Positions 7,099 to 15,731 of a stretch of DNA of 64,000 nucleotides are shown here, in pieces. The position numbers and the translations under genes were made by a program. This stretch comes from Rubrivivax sp. (GTDB taxonomy: Bacteria; Pseudomonadota; Gammaproteobacteria; Burkholderiales; Burkholderiaceae_C): NCBI GenBank assembly GCA_022842595.1, contig JALHPF010000010.1, positions 1-64,000 on the forward strand, written 5' to 3'. The stretch's first letter is position 1; each line of letters opens with the position of its first letter. The notes beneath the pieces are model-generated. The model did no database searches. It saw only the letters and a list, made by a program, of their open reading frames with translations, and was not told the origin of the DNA.

Positions 7099-8394
7099 AT
7101 GCCCGCCATCGAAGTCAGCCACGTCACCAAGGAATACCGCCTGGGAGCCCTGCAGGGCCTGAAGCAGGGCCTGCTGAACACGGGTGCGCGCCTGCTGGGC
7201 CGACCGGTGGCGCAGCCGCCCCTGTTCAAGGCGCTGGACGACGTGAGCTTCAGCATCGAACCCGGCGAGGTGGTGGGCATCATCGGCCACAACGGCGCGG
7301 GCAAGAGCACGCTGCTGAAGATGCTGGCCCGGATCAGCACGCCCACGCATGGCAGCGTGAAGGTGAACGGCCGGGTGGCCCCGCTGATCGAGGTGGGCGC
7401 CGGTTTCGTCGGCGACTTCACCGGCCGAGAGAACGTCTACCTCAATGGCACGATCCTCGGCATGTCGAAGAAGGAAATCGACCGCAAGTTCGACGAGATC
7501 GTCGACTTTGCCGAGATGTCCGAGTTCATCGACACACCCGTGAAGCGCTACAGCTCGGGCATGCAGGTGAAGCTAGCGTTTGCGGTGGCCACGAGCGTGG
7601 AGTCAGAGATCCTGATCGTCGACGAGGTGCTGGCGGTCGGCGACTTGGCGTTCCAGCGCAAGTGCTTCGATCGGATGGAGGAACTGATCAAGCGCCAGGG
7701 TCGGACCGTGCTGCTGGTGAGTCACAACATTCGGCAGGTGGAGCGGCTGTGCAGTCGAGTTTTGGTGATGGATCACGGGCGTAAGGTCTCTGACGGGGAT
7801 GCCGCCGCGGGCTGCAATTTCTTCTACGAGCAGAGCGACGCCCGTATCACCGAGCAGATTAGCCGCAACAGAGAGAAACCCAGCTCTCGCGTAGGCGCTT
7901 CAGGCTCGAAACCTCTTACGCTTGTCAGCGTTTCGATGCACGACGAGGCGGGCAACGAAATCTCATCAGTCGACTATCGGCAGCCATGTTTCTTTCGTCT
8001 TCGATTCTCAGCGCTGGAATCGTTGGACCATATCGTCTTTGGGCTTGGGATACACACGCCTGATATGCTGCATGTTGCGATCGACGATAGCATTTTTTCC
8101 AAGCTTGGCCCGCAGGCGGTTTCAGTAGGAGATACGATTATTGAATATCGTATTGCGCGTATGCCGATGTTGCCTGGCCGCTATGCCATTCGGGTCGGTG
8201 CAGCCTCTGCAAAGGATGACCATGGGCTTCTGTACGAAGAAAACCTCTGTCACTTTGCGATTACCTCCGGAACGATGAGCCGGAGTCGCCTAGTCGGGCA
8301 GGGCTTCACGCTTATTGGCGGGGAGTGGACAAGGCCAAGCATGCCTGGTGAGGCCACCAAGAATGCACCGGACTTACTTACTGCAAACTCATAG
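7099..8394 (+). CDS. wzt: Polysaccharide ABC transporter ATPase with C-terminal sugar-binding domain (Wzt)
   Basis: In this 431-residue protein the N-terminal ATPase has Walker A GHNGAGKST (about residues 63-71), signature YSSGMQ (about 151) and Walker B ILIVDEVLAVGD (about 170). From about residue 250 a Wzt-type C-terminal domain follows; in E. coli O8/O9a this domain recognises the modified non-reducing end of the glycan and so sets export specificity. The DNA for the ATPase part is GC-rich like the surroundings, but from about 7860 to 8394 it is clearly AT-richer (for example a T-run near 8092 and an AT-rich stretch near 8130-8156), with different codon use. This suggests the domain was replaced by recombination. 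Confidence 0.92.
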   Translation: MPAIEVSHVTKEYRLGALQGLKQGLLNTGARLLGRPVAQPPLFKALDDVSFSIEPGEVVGIIGHNGAGKSTLLKMLARISTPTHGSVKVNGRVAPLIEVGAGFVGDFTGRENVYLNGTILGMSKKEIDRKFDEIVDFAEMSEFIDTPVKRYSSGMQVKLAFAVATSVESEILIVDEVLAVGDLAFQRKCFDRMEELIKRQGRTVLLVSHNIRQVERLCSRVLVMDHGRKVSDGDAAAGCNFFYEQSDARITEQISRNREKPSSRVGASGSKPLTLVSVSMHDEAGNEISSVDYRQPCFFRLRFSALESLDHIVFGLGIHTPDMLHVAIDDSIFSKLGPQAVSVGDTIIEYRIARMPMLPGRYAIRVGAASAKDDHGLLYEENLCHFAITSGTMSRSRLVGQGFTLIGGEWTRPSMPGEATKNAPDLLTANS

Positions 8395-8410
8395 AAAGCG
8401 CTTGTCGCAC

Positions 8411-9214
8411 ATGATTAGCTACGCCCAAAACTTTGAGGATGTGATCCTGGCGCGCGTCTTCAAGGGGCAGACCTCGGGCTTCTACATCGATGTCGGTGTC
8501 TGGCAACCCACCGTGGATTCAGTCAGCCGGCACTTTTACGACCTCGGCTGGTCAGGCGTCAACATCGAGGCCCTGCCAAGCAATTTCGCGATCATCCAGG
8601 CTGCGCGCCCGCGCGACATCAACATCAACGCAGCGGCCAGCACCGACCCCGGGCCGCTGGTCTTCCACGAAGTTCGCCAAACAGGCCTGTCGACCAGCCG
8701 TCGCGACTACGCCACCATGCACGCGAGCGCGGGTTTCGATGTGTGCGATGTCGAGGTCAAGACCGTGACGCTGAAGGCGGTCTGCGATCAGCACGCGCAA
8801 GGCCGCGTCATCGACTTCCTGAAGATCGATGTGGAGGGTGCCGAGGCCGATGTGGTGGCCAGTGCAGACTGGAAGCTGTATCGCCCGCGAGTCGTGTTGA
8901 TCGAGGCCACTGTGCCGCTCTCACCAGAAGTTTCGCATCTCGACTGGGAGCCCATGGTGCTGGGCGCCGGGTACGTGTTCTGCTACTTCGATGGGCTGAA
9001 TCGCTGGTATGCGCGCGAAGAGGAACCCGCTCTGCGTGCGGCCTTCCATTCGCCCCCCAATCCCTTCGACGGCTACCGTTTGGCGCAAGTCGTCGACCTC
9101 GAACGCGAGCTTGCCGCCGCCAGGGCCGAGTTGCAACGATTGAAGGCGGAGTCGGAGAGCCTCAAGTCGTCGCTGCACAGCACCGCCCGAAACCTGCTGC
9201 GGCGCTTGCGCTGA
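8411..9214 (+). CDS. FkbM-family SAM-dependent methyltransferase
   Basis: The product has 267 residues. SAM motif I is degenerate but recognisable (GFYIDVGVWQPTVDSVS, from about residue 22), with the acidic residue in GVNIEALP and the family hallmark FLKIDVEGAEADVV (about 136). FkbM proteins O-methylate sugars or other small molecules. The C-terminus carries a short coiled coil, LERELAAARAELQRLKAE (about residues 227-245), unusual for the core family and perhaps an oligomerisation or docking element. The start at ATG 8411 is 16 bases after wzt; an in-frame upstream extension lies inside wzt. The position beside wzt suggests a methyl cap recognised by the Wzt C-terminal domain, as in O8/O9a systems (inference). 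Confidence 0.82.
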   Translation: MISYAQNFEDVILARVFKGQTSGFYIDVGVWQPTVDSVSRHFYDLGWSGVNIEALPSNFAIIQAARPRDININAAASTDPGPLVFHEVRQTGLSTSRRDYATMHASAGFDVCDVEVKTVTLKAVCDQHAQGRVIDFLKIDVEGAEADVVASADWKLYRPRVVLIEATVPLSPEVSHLDWEPMVLGAGYVFCYFDGLNRWYAREEEPALRAAFHSPPNPFDGYRLAQVVDLERELAAARAELQRLKAESESLKSSLHSTARNLLRRLR

Positions 9215-9226
9215 CTGGTGCGGCGA

Positions 9227-9397
9227 ATGAGCGGCAACAGGCTTGTCCCCCTGGCGATCGCCTGGCGCGTGAACGCACTTCGCGCCCGCTTCGCGCGCAT
9301 CCGCGGCAAGCGTGATGCGGCACGCGCCGCCCGCCACCTCACACCCCGGGCCTCGAACATCCTGCAGGACCTGAAGGCAGCCGTGAAGTTGGATTGA
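9227..9397 (+). CDS. Possible small basic protein, unknown function
   Basis: A 56-codon frame fills the space between the FkbM gene and the next glycosyltransferase (12 bases after one, 5 before the other). The product would be strongly basic: an amphipathic LVPLAIAWRVNALRARFARI, an Arg/Ala stretch, then SNILQDLKAAVKLD. There is no clear ribosome site and no family is recognised. The tight fit in the operon argues for a gene; GC-rich chance frames argue against it. Confidence 0.4.
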   Translation: MSGNRLVPLAIAWRVNALRARFARIRGKRDAARAARHLTPRASNILQDLKAAVKLD

Positions 9398-9402
9398 GCC
9401 GC

Positions 9403-10809
9403 ATGCGACTGGTCATTGACTTGCAGGCCTGCCAGGGGTTGAGCCGAACGAGGGGGATCGGCCGCTTCACCGACGCTCTGGTGACCGCGATGGTTGCCCA
9501 GGCTGAGGAAGACCAAGTCTGCATCGCCTTGAGCGACCGCTTTCCCGACACGGTGAGCGAGCTTAGACGGCGCTTCGCCGCTATGCCTTCGCCACCCAGT
9601 CTGGTGGTCTATCGGCTTGTCGGCCCGTTAGCCGCGGTGGATGGTCGCAATGGTTGGCGGGCCAAGGCGGCCGAATTGATGCGCGAGTCGTTCCTGGCCT
9701 CACTGGCGCCCGACGTGGTCTTGCTGGGCAGCCTGTTCGAGGGCTGGGCCGAGGATGCGGTGACCTCCATCGGCTGCCTGCAGGCATCGCCACCGACAGC
9801 GGTGATCCATTACGACCTCATTCCCTGGCTGCGCCAGGATATGTACCTGACAGGCACCCGCATCCGTGCCCACTACGAGCGCAAGCTGGAGTCGCTGCGG
9901 CGTGCCGCACTGCTGCTGGCGATATCCGACTACTCGCGCGAGGAGGCTGCGGCCTGCCTCGGACCCATCGGCGGTCAACTCGTCTGCGCGCCGGGCGCGG
10001 CGGACGAGCGCTTCAAACCGCCACAGATGTCGCCGGAAGTGCGGGCGGAGCTTACCAAGCGTTACGGTCTGGACCGGCCCTTCGTGCTGTGTGCGCCCGG
10101 AGGCTTCGACCCGCGCAAGAACCTGCCCCGGCTCGTCGAGGGCTTTGCCACCATGCCTGCCGATCTCTCAGCCCGAGTTGACCTCGTCATCGTCGGCGGC
10201 GCGCCGGAGACCGTGCAGGCGGCCTTGCGCGCCCAGTGGGTCAGCGCCGGCCTTCCGGCGAAGTCGCTGATCTTCACCGGCTACCTGCCCGACGACGCCC
10301 TCGTGCGCTTGTATGCGGCCTGTGAGGTCTCGGTGTTTCCTTCGTTGCATGAGGGCTTTGGCCTGCCGGTGCTGGAAGCGATGTCGTGCGGAGCGCCCAC
10401 CATCGCCTCGGGCACGACCAGTCTGGTCGAGGTGGTGGGGTGGCCCGAGGCGATGTTCGACCCACAATCGGCCACGTCCATCGGCCACTTGCTGGCGCGC
10501 GCGCTGACCGAGCCGGCGTTCCGAAGCGCGCTCCGGGAGCATGCTCTGCGGCAGGCGAGCCAGTTTTCCTGGTCACGATCTGCCGCCAGGGCGCTGGAAG
10601 CGTGCCGTACGCTCGCCTCCCACTCCGGGGCCAGCCGCCAGCCCGAGTTCGCGCCAGCGGATGACGGCGGCTACCGCGCTCTGATTGACTCCATCGGTCG
10701 CATCCGCGAACCTATCGGCCCGACCCACATGGACTTGGTGGCAGTGGCCGCTGCTATAGCGGCCAACGAAGAGACAGCCAAGGCCTTTGCCTGGAGCCGA
10801 CCGGCTTGA
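9403..10809 (+). CDS. GT4 glycosyltransferase
   Basis: This 468-residue retaining glycosyltransferase has a GT-B fold. The N-terminal domain starts MRLVIDLQACQGLSRTRGIG with the glycine-rich acceptor-side loop. The C-terminal nucleotide-sugar domain has VDLVIVGGAPE, GYLPDDALVRLYAACEVSVF and the EX7E motif HEGFGLPVLE (about residues 316-325). An extra tail of about 80 residues follows the GT core. ATG 9403 is used; a TTG nine bases upstream is possible. It likely adds a sugar during assembly of the ABC-exported glycan. It is the last plus-strand gene before the inverted methyltransferase; the 49-base gap shows no clear terminator. Confidence 0.88.
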   Translation: MRLVIDLQACQGLSRTRGIGRFTDALVTAMVAQAEEDQVCIALSDRFPDTVSELRRRFAAMPSPPSLVVYRLVGPLAAVDGRNGWRAKAAELMRESFLASLAPDVVLLGSLFEGWAEDAVTSIGCLQASPPTAVIHYDLIPWLRQDMYLTGTRIRAHYERKLESLRRAALLLAISDYSREEAAACLGPIGGQLVCAPGAADERFKPPQMSPEVRAELTKRYGLDRPFVLCAPGGFDPRKNLPRLVEGFATMPADLSARVDLVIVGGAPETVQAALRAQWVSAGLPAKSLIFTGYLPDDALVRLYAACEVSVFPSLHEGFGLPVLEAMSCGAPTIASGTTSLVEVVGWPEAMFDPQSATSIGHLLARALTEPAFRSALREHALRQASQFSWSRSAARALEACRTLASHSGASRQPEFAPADDGGYRALIDSIGRIREPIGPTHMDLVAVAAAIAANEETAKAFAWSRPA

Positions 10810-10858
10810 TCGCGTACGAACACTGGCCATTCAGCCGACCGCTGCATGATGGGTGGCA

Positions 10859-11944
10859 TCAGCCGCTTTCAGTTGTCGCATTGCGAGCAGACGCCGCGCT
10901 CACAACTCCGCCCCGGCGCACCACGAGGCCGATGGATGTCGTCACATAGCCACCCAGGGCGAGACGCAAGTGTGGCGCCTGGGGCACGGAGAGCAGGAAT
11001 GGGGACACCGTTGTCAAAGCAGAGTTCGGAAAGGGCGGCAGGTCAACGTACTGGTCAAGCGGCGCGGAACCAGGGCTGTAGTTCACGGCGAAGACTTCAT
11101 GACCCGCGGCCTGGAGTTCCTCAACAAGGTGCTCGATCTGGAACCGGGTGAACAGCACCGTGGGCCCACTGGTCAGGGTACGCGCATTGCTCGACAGGTT
11201 GAATTCGGTCGTGTGCACGGCTATACCACCAGGTCTCAAGCATTGCATTGACTTGAGTACGAACCGCATCGCCAGGTCGGTGGTGCCCACATGTTCCAGT
11301 GCACACAATGACCAACACAGATCGAACTGGCCCGCCAGGTCTGGTGGGATCTGGTTCATATCGAGGGCGCGGAATGCAACGAGTCTGTCGAAGGCTTCGC
11401 GATCGACGATGTCCGGTCTGAAGAGACGAGCTGCGCTGCCGTGCTGGTCGGTGGCGATCCACTCTGCCGCGGCTGGCGCGTCGGGGGGCAGATCGGTGGC
11501 CAGCACCGACACCCCTTCACGCGCCAGCAGGCTGGGCAAGGGTTCACTCCCTACGCCGAAGCTGATGGCCCTGACCCCCGGACGCAACAAATCACATTCG
11601 GATATCACTTGTAGGGCGAAGCAGTCCTCCCACACCTTTCGGTGATAGATCGGAGCCATCCGCAACTGGTGGCACCAGTAAAGGAACCAGTCGCTCTCAA
11701 TGTCGGCCGACTCGCACAGCTTGCTCGTCAGCGGTACGCATCCGGGCTTGGACGGTGGCACCTTCAGGCGCGGGGCAATCCGCTCGTTGAATAAGCGCTG
11801 AGCCAGTTCGCTACCCTGCGACTTCAGTCCCCAGGTCAGCGCGAGGTCTCGGGCTGTGTCTGTCGGCACCGGCGAGTCCCGGCCAATGCGCCAAGATAGG
11901 TGGGTGGCGAGGAGATCTAGGAACTTACTCAGGATTCGGCGCAT
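10859..11944 (-). CDS. Class I SAM-dependent methyltransferase, inverted within the locus
   Basis: The product has 361 residues. The core domain has ISFGVGSEPLPSLLAREGVS (motif I, about residue 125), VLATDLP for the ribose-binding acidic residue, FDLCWSLCALEHV (motif IV) and LRPGGIAVHTTEFN (motif V/VI region). The N-terminal 100 residues are helical. ATG 11944 (MRRILSKFLDLLA) is chosen; an in-frame GTG or ATG slightly upstream is less likely. This is the only minus-strand gene in the 28-kb plus-strand block, and its codon use looks less GC-rich than its neighbours. It probably came in by recombination. The substrate is unknown; a sugar is likely from context. Confidence 0.78.
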   Translation of the reverse strand: MRRILSKFLDLLATHLSWRIGRDSPVPTDTARDLALTWGLKSQGSELAQRLFNERIAPRLKVPPSKPGCVPLTSKLCESADIESDWFLYWCHQLRMAPIYHRKVWEDCFALQVISECDLLRPGVRAISFGVGSEPLPSLLAREGVSVLATDLPPDAPAAAEWIATDQHGSAARLFRPDIVDREAFDRLVAFRALDMNQIPPDLAGQFDLCWSLCALEHVGTTDLAMRFVLKSMQCLRPGGIAVHTTEFNLSSNARTLTSGPTVLFTRFQIEHLVEELQAAGHEVFAVNYSPGSAPLDQYVDLPPFPNSALTTVSPFLLSVPQAPHLRLALGGYVTTSIGLVVRRGGVVSAASARNATTESG

Positions 11945-11967
11945 GGTGTGGCCCCGGGGCCTCGGCA

Positions 11968-11983
11968 CGTGACACAGGTCACG
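11968..11983. promoter_or_regulatory. CRP/FNR-like palindromic operator candidate
   Basis: CGTGAC-ACAG-GTCACG is a perfect 6+6 inverted repeat; read differently it is GTGA-N6-TCAC, the exact half-site and spacing of CRP/FNR-family operators (TGTGA-N6-TCACA). It lies 24 bases upstream of the inverted methyltransferase start and about 250 bases before gmd, in the 292-base divergent region. No other gene was seen in that region. Confidence 0.45.
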
Positions 11984-12236
11984 CTACCACAAGCAGGTCC
12001 GGCGTCTGTCAGTGCATATGGGGCGGTCAGGCTGATCGAAGCACCTCGCGAGACGACGAACTTTTGCACGATGCCGCCGGCAGAGATGCACGCGAGTCTG
12101 CGTTCGCGCAGATACTTCCGTTGTGGCCGATCGTTGGCCCAGGCGCTGTGATCGATTGACCGACCCGGCCCATTGCCAGCGCGATGCTTGGCCGTACCTG
12201 GCCGCCAGCTCGAACGACAACCAAGGAGTGGAACCC

Positions 12237-13196
12237 GTGACCTCGACCGCACTCGTCTGCGGCATCAGCGGCCAGGATGGCGCGTACCTCGCCCGACTGC
12301 TCTTGGAGGCCGAATATCGTGTCTTCGGCACCTCGCGTGATGCGCAGGTAGGCGGCACGTCTAACCTTGCGCGGCTGGGGATCGCCGACCAAGTCACGAT
12401 GCTGTCCATGGCACCCAACGATTTCCGCAGCGTGCTGCAGGTGCTGGACAAGGTGCGCCCCGACGAGATCTACAACCTGGCCGGGCAAAGCTCGGTGGGC
12501 CTCTCGTTCGACCAGCCGGTGGAGACACTGGAAAGCCACGCTGTGGCCACGCTCAACCTGCTGGAGAGCCTGCGCTTCATGAAGCTGGGCGCGCGCTTCT
12601 ACAGCGCCGGTTCCAGTGAGTGCTTCGGCGACACCGGCGAGGCGGCGGCCAACGAAGACACGCCCTTCCGCCCGCGCAGCCCCTACGGCGTGGCCAAGGC
12701 CACCGCGTTCTGGGAGGTGGCCAACTACCGTGAGGCCTACGGGCTGTTCGCCTGCACCGGCATTCTTTTCAATCACGAGTCGCCGTTGCGGCCGGAGCGC
12801 TTCGTCACGCAGAAGATCGTGCGCAGCGCGGCGCGCATCGCCGCGGGCAGCGGCGAGCGGCTGAAACTGGGCAACCTGGACGTCTGGCGCGATTGGGGCT
12901 ATGCACCCGAGTACGTGGTGGCGATGTGGCAGATGCTGCAGCAGGACCAGCCCACGGACTTCGTCATCGCCACCGGCGAGACCACGTCGCTGCAGGACTT
13001 CGTGGCCGCGGCCTTCGCCCACTTCAGCCTGGACTGGCGCGAGCATGTCGATGTCGATGCCACGCTGTTCAGGCCGAGCGACCTCCGGGTGAGCCGCGCC
13101 GACCCGCGCCGGGCGCACGAGCGCTTGAACTGGCGCGCGCAGAGCCGGATGGCCGACGTGGTGCGGCACATGCTGGAGGGGCTGGGCCCGGCATGA
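12237..13196 (+). CDS. gmd: GDP-mannose 4,6-dehydratase family SDR enzyme
   Basis: This 319-residue extended short-chain dehydrogenase/reductase has the NAD(P) motif CGISGQDGAYLARLL (residues 8-22), whose GxxGQDG form is typical of GDP-mannose 4,6-dehydratases. Other motifs are YNLAGQSSVGLSF, SAGSSECFGD for the active-site Ser, and SPYGVAKA (Tyr about 150, Lys about 154) as the YxxxK pair. The product would be GDP-4-keto-6-deoxymannose, precursor of rhamnose-, fucose- or perosamine-type sugars. The start is GTG 12237, fixed by AAGGAG at 12223-12228 eight bases upstream; an in-frame frame extends further but lacks a ribosome site. It is slightly shorter than typical Gmd (about 340-370). A related RmlD/Rmd activity cannot be excluded. 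Confidence 0.82.
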   Translation: MTSTALVCGISGQDGAYLARLLLEAEYRVFGTSRDAQVGGTSNLARLGIADQVTMLSMAPNDFRSVLQVLDKVRPDEIYNLAGQSSVGLSFDQPVETLESHAVATLNLLESLRFMKLGARFYSAGSSECFGDTGEAAANEDTPFRPRSPYGVAKATAFWEVANYREAYGLFACTGILFNHESPLRPERFVTQKIVRSAARIAAGSGERLKLGNLDVWRDWGYAPEYVVAMWQMLQQDQPTDFVIATGETTSLQDFVAAAFAHFSLDWREHVDVDATLFRPSDLRVSRADPRRAHERLNWRAQSRMADVVRHMLEGLGPA

Positions 13197-13254
13197 GCGC
13201 ACCGTGCCGCTCCCAAGCGCTCATCCCGAAGCACGCAGTGCGGAGGGTATTCCA

Positions 13255-14541
13255 GTGAGCGCGCTGCCAGGCATCAACGTCGTCGGATTCGTTTCCGGGA
13301 ATCTCGGGCTGGGCGTCGTCGCCAGGCAGGTGATCGCTGCACTTCTGGCCAAGGGGCACCCCGTGGCGACTCTGGACCTCGACGCGGGCATCGGCCGCGG
13401 CGGCTTCGACCGGTCGTTCGAGGCCCTGAACGTGGCGAGCGCCGATGCGCTGCCACACGACATCACGATCTGGGTCCTCGGCGCTGGCCAGCTGGTGGAG
13501 CGCGCGCTGGAGATCTGCCAGTCACCGGCGCTGCGGTCCCGGTTCAACGCCATGTACGTGTGGTGGGAACTGCCGCACATTCCGCCGAGGTGGCGCCTTG
13601 CCGCCCGCGCGTGCGACGCGCTGATCGCCGGCTCCGAGTTCGTGCAGGCTGCCTTCCACAATGCGCTGGGCGACGTGCCGGTGGTGCTGGCCGGCACGCC
13701 TGTGCCGTTGCCCGACGAGGGCAGCGCCGACACGGCCCGGTACCGCAAGCATCACGACGACTTCCTCGCGTTCACGGGCTTCGAGCCGGCCAGCGATCCC
13801 ATGCGCAAGAACCCGCTGGCGGCGATCCGTGCCTTCCAGCAGGCCTTCGTCGGCTTGCAGCGCGCCAGGCTGCTCATCAAGTTGAACAACGCGGGTTCGG
13901 CGCGACACGCTGTCGCGCAGGTGGAGGCCCTGGAGGCGGTCGCGGCGCGCGACGACCGGGTCGTGGTCATCAAGGACCGGCTGTCTTATCAAGACCTGCT
14001 GCAGCTGTACGGCTCGTGCGACGTCACGATCAGCCTGCACCGGTCCGAAGGGCTCGGGCTCATGCCGCTGGAAGGCATGCGCATGGGCACGCCGACGATC
14101 TCCACGGGCTGGTCTGGGAACATGACGTACATGAACCACGCCAACTCGGTACCCGTTCGCTACGACCTCGTGCCGGTCCAAGAGGCGTCGATCCACTACA
14201 ACGCGAAGGCCAGCGGTGTCAGCAGCTTCTGGGCCGAGCCCAGCGCGGACCACGCCGCCGCTGCTCTGCGCTGGCTGGCAGAGGACCGTGGAAGCCTGGC
14301 CGACCTGTCCTCGGCCGCTCGGGCCGGTGCCCAGGGCTATCACGACGAAGCGTGTAAGCTCGGTTTCGTCGACGAGCTGGTCGCCATGGCTGGCAGCAAG
14401 GCTCTGCGCCGCCGCATCGACCACGCTGCGGTTGGCGAGTCGATTCGTCAGTTCGACCGAGAGCGTGAATGGAACGCGATGTCGGCTTCGGAGAAGATCA
14501 AGTGCCGGGTCCAGTGGCAGCTGCAGAAACTTCGCGCCTAG
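13255..14541 (+). CDS. GT4-like glycosyltransferase
   Basis: The product has 428 residues with a GT-B fold. The N-terminus reads NVVGFVSGNLGLGVVARQ, a glycine-rich loop seen in GT4 enzymes of O-antigen loci. The C-terminal domain has FLAFTGFEPASDPMRKNPLA, LLIKLNNAGS, a DLLQLYGSCDVTISLHRSEG stretch and the EX7E-like motif SEGLGLMPLEGM (about residue 264). GTG 13255 has GGAGGG seven bases upstream; GTG 13204 is a weaker alternative. It lies 58 bases after gmd and may transfer the deoxysugar made by that enzyme (inference). Confidence 0.85.
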   Translation: MSALPGINVVGFVSGNLGLGVVARQVIAALLAKGHPVATLDLDAGIGRGGFDRSFEALNVASADALPHDITIWVLGAGQLVERALEICQSPALRSRFNAMYVWWELPHIPPRWRLAARACDALIAGSEFVQAAFHNALGDVPVVLAGTPVPLPDEGSADTARYRKHHDDFLAFTGFEPASDPMRKNPLAAIRAFQQAFVGLQRARLLIKLNNAGSARHAVAQVEALEAVAARDDRVVVIKDRLSYQDLLQLYGSCDVTISLHRSEGLGLMPLEGMRMGTPTISTGWSGNMTYMNHANSVPVRYDLVPVQEASIHYNAKASGVSSFWAEPSADHAAAALRWLAEDRGSLADLSSAARAGAQGYHDEACKLGFVDELVAMAGSKALRRRIDHAAVGESIRQFDREREWNAMSASEKIKCRVQWQLQKLRA

Positions 14542-14686
14542 GACCCTGCGTGGCATCCCAGGGACATCGCGCCGGGGCGCTTGGGGCGGTGGCTGCCACG
14601 GTCGGCCAGCCGCGTTCCGGAGCACCGTTGCGCTTGGCTGCCAGCCCCCAGGCCCGGCAGCCAGCCTGTCCCGGCGGAAGCACCCT

Positions 14687-15727
14687 GTGAGCGCGCCCGC
14701 GGTCAGCATCTGCGTGCCCACCTACAACGGTGCGCGCTACCTTGCGCAGACGCTGGAGAGCATCGAGCGGCAGTCGCACTCCGATTTCGAAGTGCTCGTC
14801 GTCGACGATGGGTCCACCGACGCAACGCTGGAGCTGTGCGGCGCGTATGCGCGGCGCGACCCGCGGGTGCGGCTGGTGCGCAACGAACGCAACCGCGGCC
14901 TGGTCGGCAACTGGAACCGCTGCGTCGAGCTGGCGCGCGGGCGGTGGATCAAGTTCGTGTTCCAGGACGACCTGATCCGCCCCGATGCGCTCAGCCGGCT
15001 CGTTGACGTGGCCGAAAGGACGGCGGCGCCGATGGCCTTCGGCCGGCGCGATTTCCTGTTCGAGGACGGCACCTCGGCCGAAGCAAGAGAGCGCTACGAG
15101 GCCGCGGCCCAGCGCATCGCCGACCTGTTCCCGGAGGAGGGCCTGACGGACGCCCGGACCTTCAGTAGGCTCGTGCTGGCGCACACGATGCGGAACATCG
15201 TCGGCGAACCCGTCGCCGTGCTGCTGCGGCGCGATGTGTTCGACGCGGTCGGCACGTTCAATCCGCACATTGCCGTGTTCTGCGACATGGAGTTCTGGAT
15301 GCGCGTCGGCACCCGATTCGGCGTGGCGCACACGCCCGAGACCGTCGCAGACTTCCGGGTGCACGATGCATCGACCACGGCGCGTACCCTGACGTCCAAT
15401 CACTTTCAGATGTTCGTGCTCGACCCCCTTGTGGTCCAGCATGACCTTGCCTACCAGCCCGCTTATGAAGGAATAAGAGCGGTGGCCTGTGAAGAAGGCA
15501 TCGACCTCTCTGCGCGGTTTGTGGCGGCGGCGCGTTGGGCCCGGGGCGAGGCACGTCGCCTTTCGCAGCAGAACAACGCCGCGGCAGAGGGACCGCTCGC
15601 CGACCTCGAAGCGCTGCAGCAAGCGCTGCCGCACCTGCGCGCCGCGTGGGGGCCGGCAAAGCAACAGGGCGCTGCAGAGCAGTTTCTGACGTGGGCGAGG
15701 CGCGTCTTTCTTGGCAGCACGCCCTAA
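14687..15727 (+). CDS. GT2 glycosyltransferase
   Basis: This 346-residue GT-A fold enzyme has VSICVPTYNGARYLAQTLES at the N-terminus, VLVVDDGSTD (about residues 36-45) and the metal-binding FQDDLIRPDAL (about 91). A VAVLLRRDVFDAVGTFN strand and CDMEFWMRVGTRFG with the catalytic-base-type acidic pair follow. GTG 14687 is the chosen start (GGCGGAAG upstream). The C-terminal 60 residues are helical and charged. It acts at the cytoplasmic face on a lipid-linked glycan; the sugar is unknown. Confidence 0.86.
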   Translation: MSAPAVSICVPTYNGARYLAQTLESIERQSHSDFEVLVVDDGSTDATLELCGAYARRDPRVRLVRNERNRGLVGNWNRCVELARGRWIKFVFQDDLIRPDALSRLVDVAERTAAPMAFGRRDFLFEDGTSAEARERYEAAAQRIADLFPEEGLTDARTFSRLVLAHTMRNIVGEPVAVLLRRDVFDAVGTFNPHIAVFCDMEFWMRVGTRFGVAHTPETVADFRVHDASTTARTLTSNHFQMFVLDPLVVQHDLAYQPAYEGIRAVACEEGIDLSARFVAAARWARGEARRLSQQNNAAAEGPLADLEALQQALPHLRAAWGPAKQQGAAEQFLTWARRVFLGSTP

Positions 15728-15731
15728 GCTC

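Noticed and set aside
12124-12138. Sigma-54-like TGGC-N7-TGGC match before gmd
   Set aside because: Spacing fits, but both boxes are poor and such matches are expected by chance in GC-rich DNA.
11948-12151. 67-codon plus-strand frame in the gap before gmd
   Set aside because: No ribosome site, no recognisable domain, and it overlaps the likely promoter region of the divergent genes.
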